Shown one piece after another: positions 35,395 through 37,123 of a stretch of 37,123 nt of DNA. The DNA is taken from positions 1-37,123 of IMG/VR virus record IMGVR_UViG_3300029319_000167. One strand, 5' to 3'. The stretch's first letter is position 1, and each line of letters opens with the position of its first letter. This DNA comes from a virus. The position numbers and the translations under genes are program-made. The notes beneath the pieces were generated by a model. It did no database searches. It was not told the DNA's origin and saw nothing but the letters and a program-made list of their open reading frames with translations.

Positions 35395-37123
35395 GTACAC
35401 TAGATGACCAACTAGCAAATGAAAAATTAATGCTTAATCTTGGACGAGATAGGGTAAGAGCTGTATCGTCCAGGAGGAAAGCAAACAACATGGAGAGTCT
35501 TTCTGAATACGGAGAGTCTCTCTGTTCTTTTGGAGTGCAGAATATTATTTATCACTTGCGAGCTGTAAGAAAAAAGATTGAGAAAGGGAGAGCTGGTCAA
35601 AACTATGCTTTACTTACTCCATTATTAGATCTCGACCCAAGTCAGATAGCAGCAGCTTCGATAAGATCGGTAGTCGATAGCTTAAGTATGACTCCCACGC
35701 TGCACCAGGTATCTAACAACGTGATAGAAAAGATATGGATTGAGACTATGTTAGATCGGGCAACTGATAATGAACTAAGTAAATACAAACGAGGTAGGCA
35801 TAAGAAAAGATACAGAATATTTTTAATAAACAATATGATTAATACTGAGCAATGGACTTCCAGGCAACGGATGGCAAGCGGTTTATTTATGGTCGAACTA
35901 ATACAGAAATATACAGGCTTAATCGAAATAGTCCTGGACAAATCTACAACACCACCCAAAAGGATAGTCAGGGCGACTCAAGATTGTATGAATTGGATCA
36001 AGGACGTTGACGAAAAATTAAAACTAATGAGTCCTAACTTTTTACCTATGCTGGTAGAACCAAAAGAATTTACTACTCCCTATGATGGCGGATATATAAC
36101 CAAGCCAGCCCGATATAATTTATTTAAAAGTAACAACGAGATACTTGCAAAAAACATGATAGGCAATGAGCCTTATCTTGATGCGGTTAACATCCAGGGC
36201 AAAGTTGCCTGGCAAGTAAACAAATATATATTAGATCAGGCGCTATATGCTTACGATAATAATTTAGAGATCGGATGCCTACTACCAAGGGACGGATACT
36301 CTGTTCCTCCATATCCTAAGCATTGCGAACCAGACAGCCAGGAAGTTTTGCAATGGAGAATAAACTGCAAAAATATAATCGACAAGAATAATTACACGCA
36401 AGGTAGTCGTATTGGTATAGCTAAAACATTTTGGATGGCAAAGAAATTTAAGGATGCTGAACAATTATATTTTCCCAAGCAACTAGACTTTCGAGGACGA
36501 ATCTATGACAGAGTTCCATACCTCAACAGCCAGGGTAATGATTTATCCAGGGCGCTATTACAATTTGCAAAAGGTAAGTTGATTAAAACAGAAGAGGATT
36601 TGAATTGGTTAAAGATACATGGTGCAAATATGTACGGAATTAAGTCAGATTTTAAAACAAGAATACAATGGGTTAACGAGAATATTAATTTAATTCATGG
36701 AGCTGGTAGAGATTGCTGGAGTCAGCCAGAATTTTGGATGCGTGGCAGCAAGGCTTGGAGTTTTCTTGCTTTTTGCAGGGCAATGTATTTATATTCACAA
36801 GAACCAGGTAGCTATTTATGTCAGCTTCCCTGCCACCTTGATTGTACTTGCAGCTCAATTCAGCATTTCTCTGGTTTGCTCCGCAGCAAAGTAATGGGAG
36901 AGAAAGTTAACCTGGTTAATAGTGAGCAGCCACAAGATATATACAGCGAAGTAGCACAAGCAGTTAACAACGAATTAAGAATGAGTGACGAAGAGGTAAA
37001 TAGAAAATGGTTAATGCTTAGTCCTGATAGATCACTTGCAAAACCTTGCGTGATGACAGCTCCATACGCTGCAACTAACAGCGCCTTCTATCACTTCGCT
37101 TACTCCTGGGCTAATGAAAAGAT
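35391..37123 (+). CDS. T7-like single-subunit RNA polymerase, 3' end cut by the window
   Basis: An open frame from TTG 35391 (GGAG at 35378-35381; TTGA overlap with the previous stop) runs to the window end, 577 codons of an expected ~800-880. It transcribes phage genes from phage-specific promoters. Visible motifs: D-F-R-G-R (366-370, T7 421-425), I-H-G-A-N, motif A with the catalytic aspartate D484 in L-D-C-T-C-S-S-I-Q-H-F, and motif B R-S-L-A-K-P-C-V-M-T-A-P-Y with K551 and Y559 (T7 K631, Y639). Motif C (H-D-S) lies beyond the edge. Motif A reads D-C-T-C-S-S where T7 has D-G-S-C-S-G, an uncommon change. Motifs A and B are ~27 residues closer than in T7. Confidence 0.92.
   Translation, partial: MSTLDDQLANEKLMLNLGRDRVRAVSSRRKANNMESLSEYGESLCSFGVQNIIYHLRAVRKKIEKGRAGQNYALLTPLLDLDPSQIAAASIRSVVDSLSMTPTLHQVSNNVIEKIWIETMLDRATDNELSKYKRGRHKKRYRIFLINNMINTEQWTSRQRMASGLFMVELIQKYTGLIEIVLDKSTTPPKRIVRATQDCMNWIKDVDEKLKLMSPNFLPMLVEPKEFTTPYDGGYITKPARYNLFKSNNEILAKNMIGNEPYLDAVNIQGKVAWQVNKYILDQALYAYDNNLEIGCLLPRDGYSVPPYPKHCEPDSQEVLQWRINCKNIIDKNNYTQGSRIGIAKTFWMAKKFKDAEQLYFPKQLDFRGRIYDRVPYLNSQGNDLSRALLQFAKGKLIKTEEDLNWLKIHGANMYGIKSDFKTRIQWVNENINLIHGAGRDCWSQPEFWMRGSKAWSFLAFCRAMYLYSQEPGSYLCQLPCHLDCTCSSIQHFSGLLRSKVMGEKVNLVNSEQPQDIYSEVAQAVNNELRMSDEEVNRKWLMLSPDRSLAKPCVMTAPYAATNSAFYHFAYSWANEK

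Overview
The window is part of a lytic, T7-like (podovirus-type) phage genome. It is AT-rich (roughly one third G+C by eye), and both ends cut through genes: a replication protein at the left end and a single-subunit phage RNA polymerase at the right end. Low G+C, the T7 gene order of the virion genes, and fibre and exported proteins of a type I remember from marine phages suggest a marine bacterial host (SAR11-like or cyanobacterial). The host is an inference. I see no tRNA, integrase, CRISPR array, insertion sequence or photosynthesis gene.

Layout, left to right. (1) 1-1933, plus strand: a tightly overlapping replication/recombination run: the C-terminus of a replication initiator, a DnaC-like helicase loader, two small genes, a RusA-type resolvase and a small protein with an SSB-like acidic tip. 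(2) 1936-2010: hairpins that probably end this transcript. (3) 2022-5505: an accessory block of small genes on both strands (called cassette A here), encoding membrane and exported proteins. (4) 5486-27741, minus strand: the late virion operon. Read in its own direction it runs major capsid (gp10), a 23-residue basic peptide, tail tube A (gp11), tail tube B (gp12), gp13-, gp14-, gp15- and a giant 2894-residue gp16-like ejection protein, then a fibre with a gp17-like N-terminus and four more fibre-region genes. A hairpin terminator follows the capsid gene, as in T7. (5) 27854-29818: cassette B, a second and diverged copy of the core of cassette A, inverted and placed between terminase and capsid. 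(6) 29815-31995, minus strand: large and small terminase plus one small gene. (7) 31996-32527: a gene-free divergent control region with short tandem repeats. (8) 32528-37123, plus strand: a run of small early genes with strong CCAGGAGG-type ribosome sites, including three tiny membrane peptides and a ribbon-helix-helix regulator, ending in the truncated RNA polymerase.

How it works together (inference from family knowledge): host RNA polymerase would read the early genes from the control region, and the phage polymerase would then read the late genes. DnaC-like loader, RusA and the SSB-like protein would serve replication using the host DnaB helicase. Terminase and virion genes build the particle. 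No portal, scaffold, DNA polymerase or endolysin is recognisable here, so these must lie outside the window or be unrecognised.

The most interesting feature is the duplicated cassette. Both copies have a divergent ~55-residue gene, a two-helix membrane protein, one or more signal-peptide proteins with conserved cysteines, and an opposing proline/acid-rich gene with a C-terminal hydrophobic segment. The opposing gene overlaps the last exported gene tail to tail in both copies. A tiny GRP-containing basic peptide is also present twice, once beside cassette A and once behind the capsid gene.
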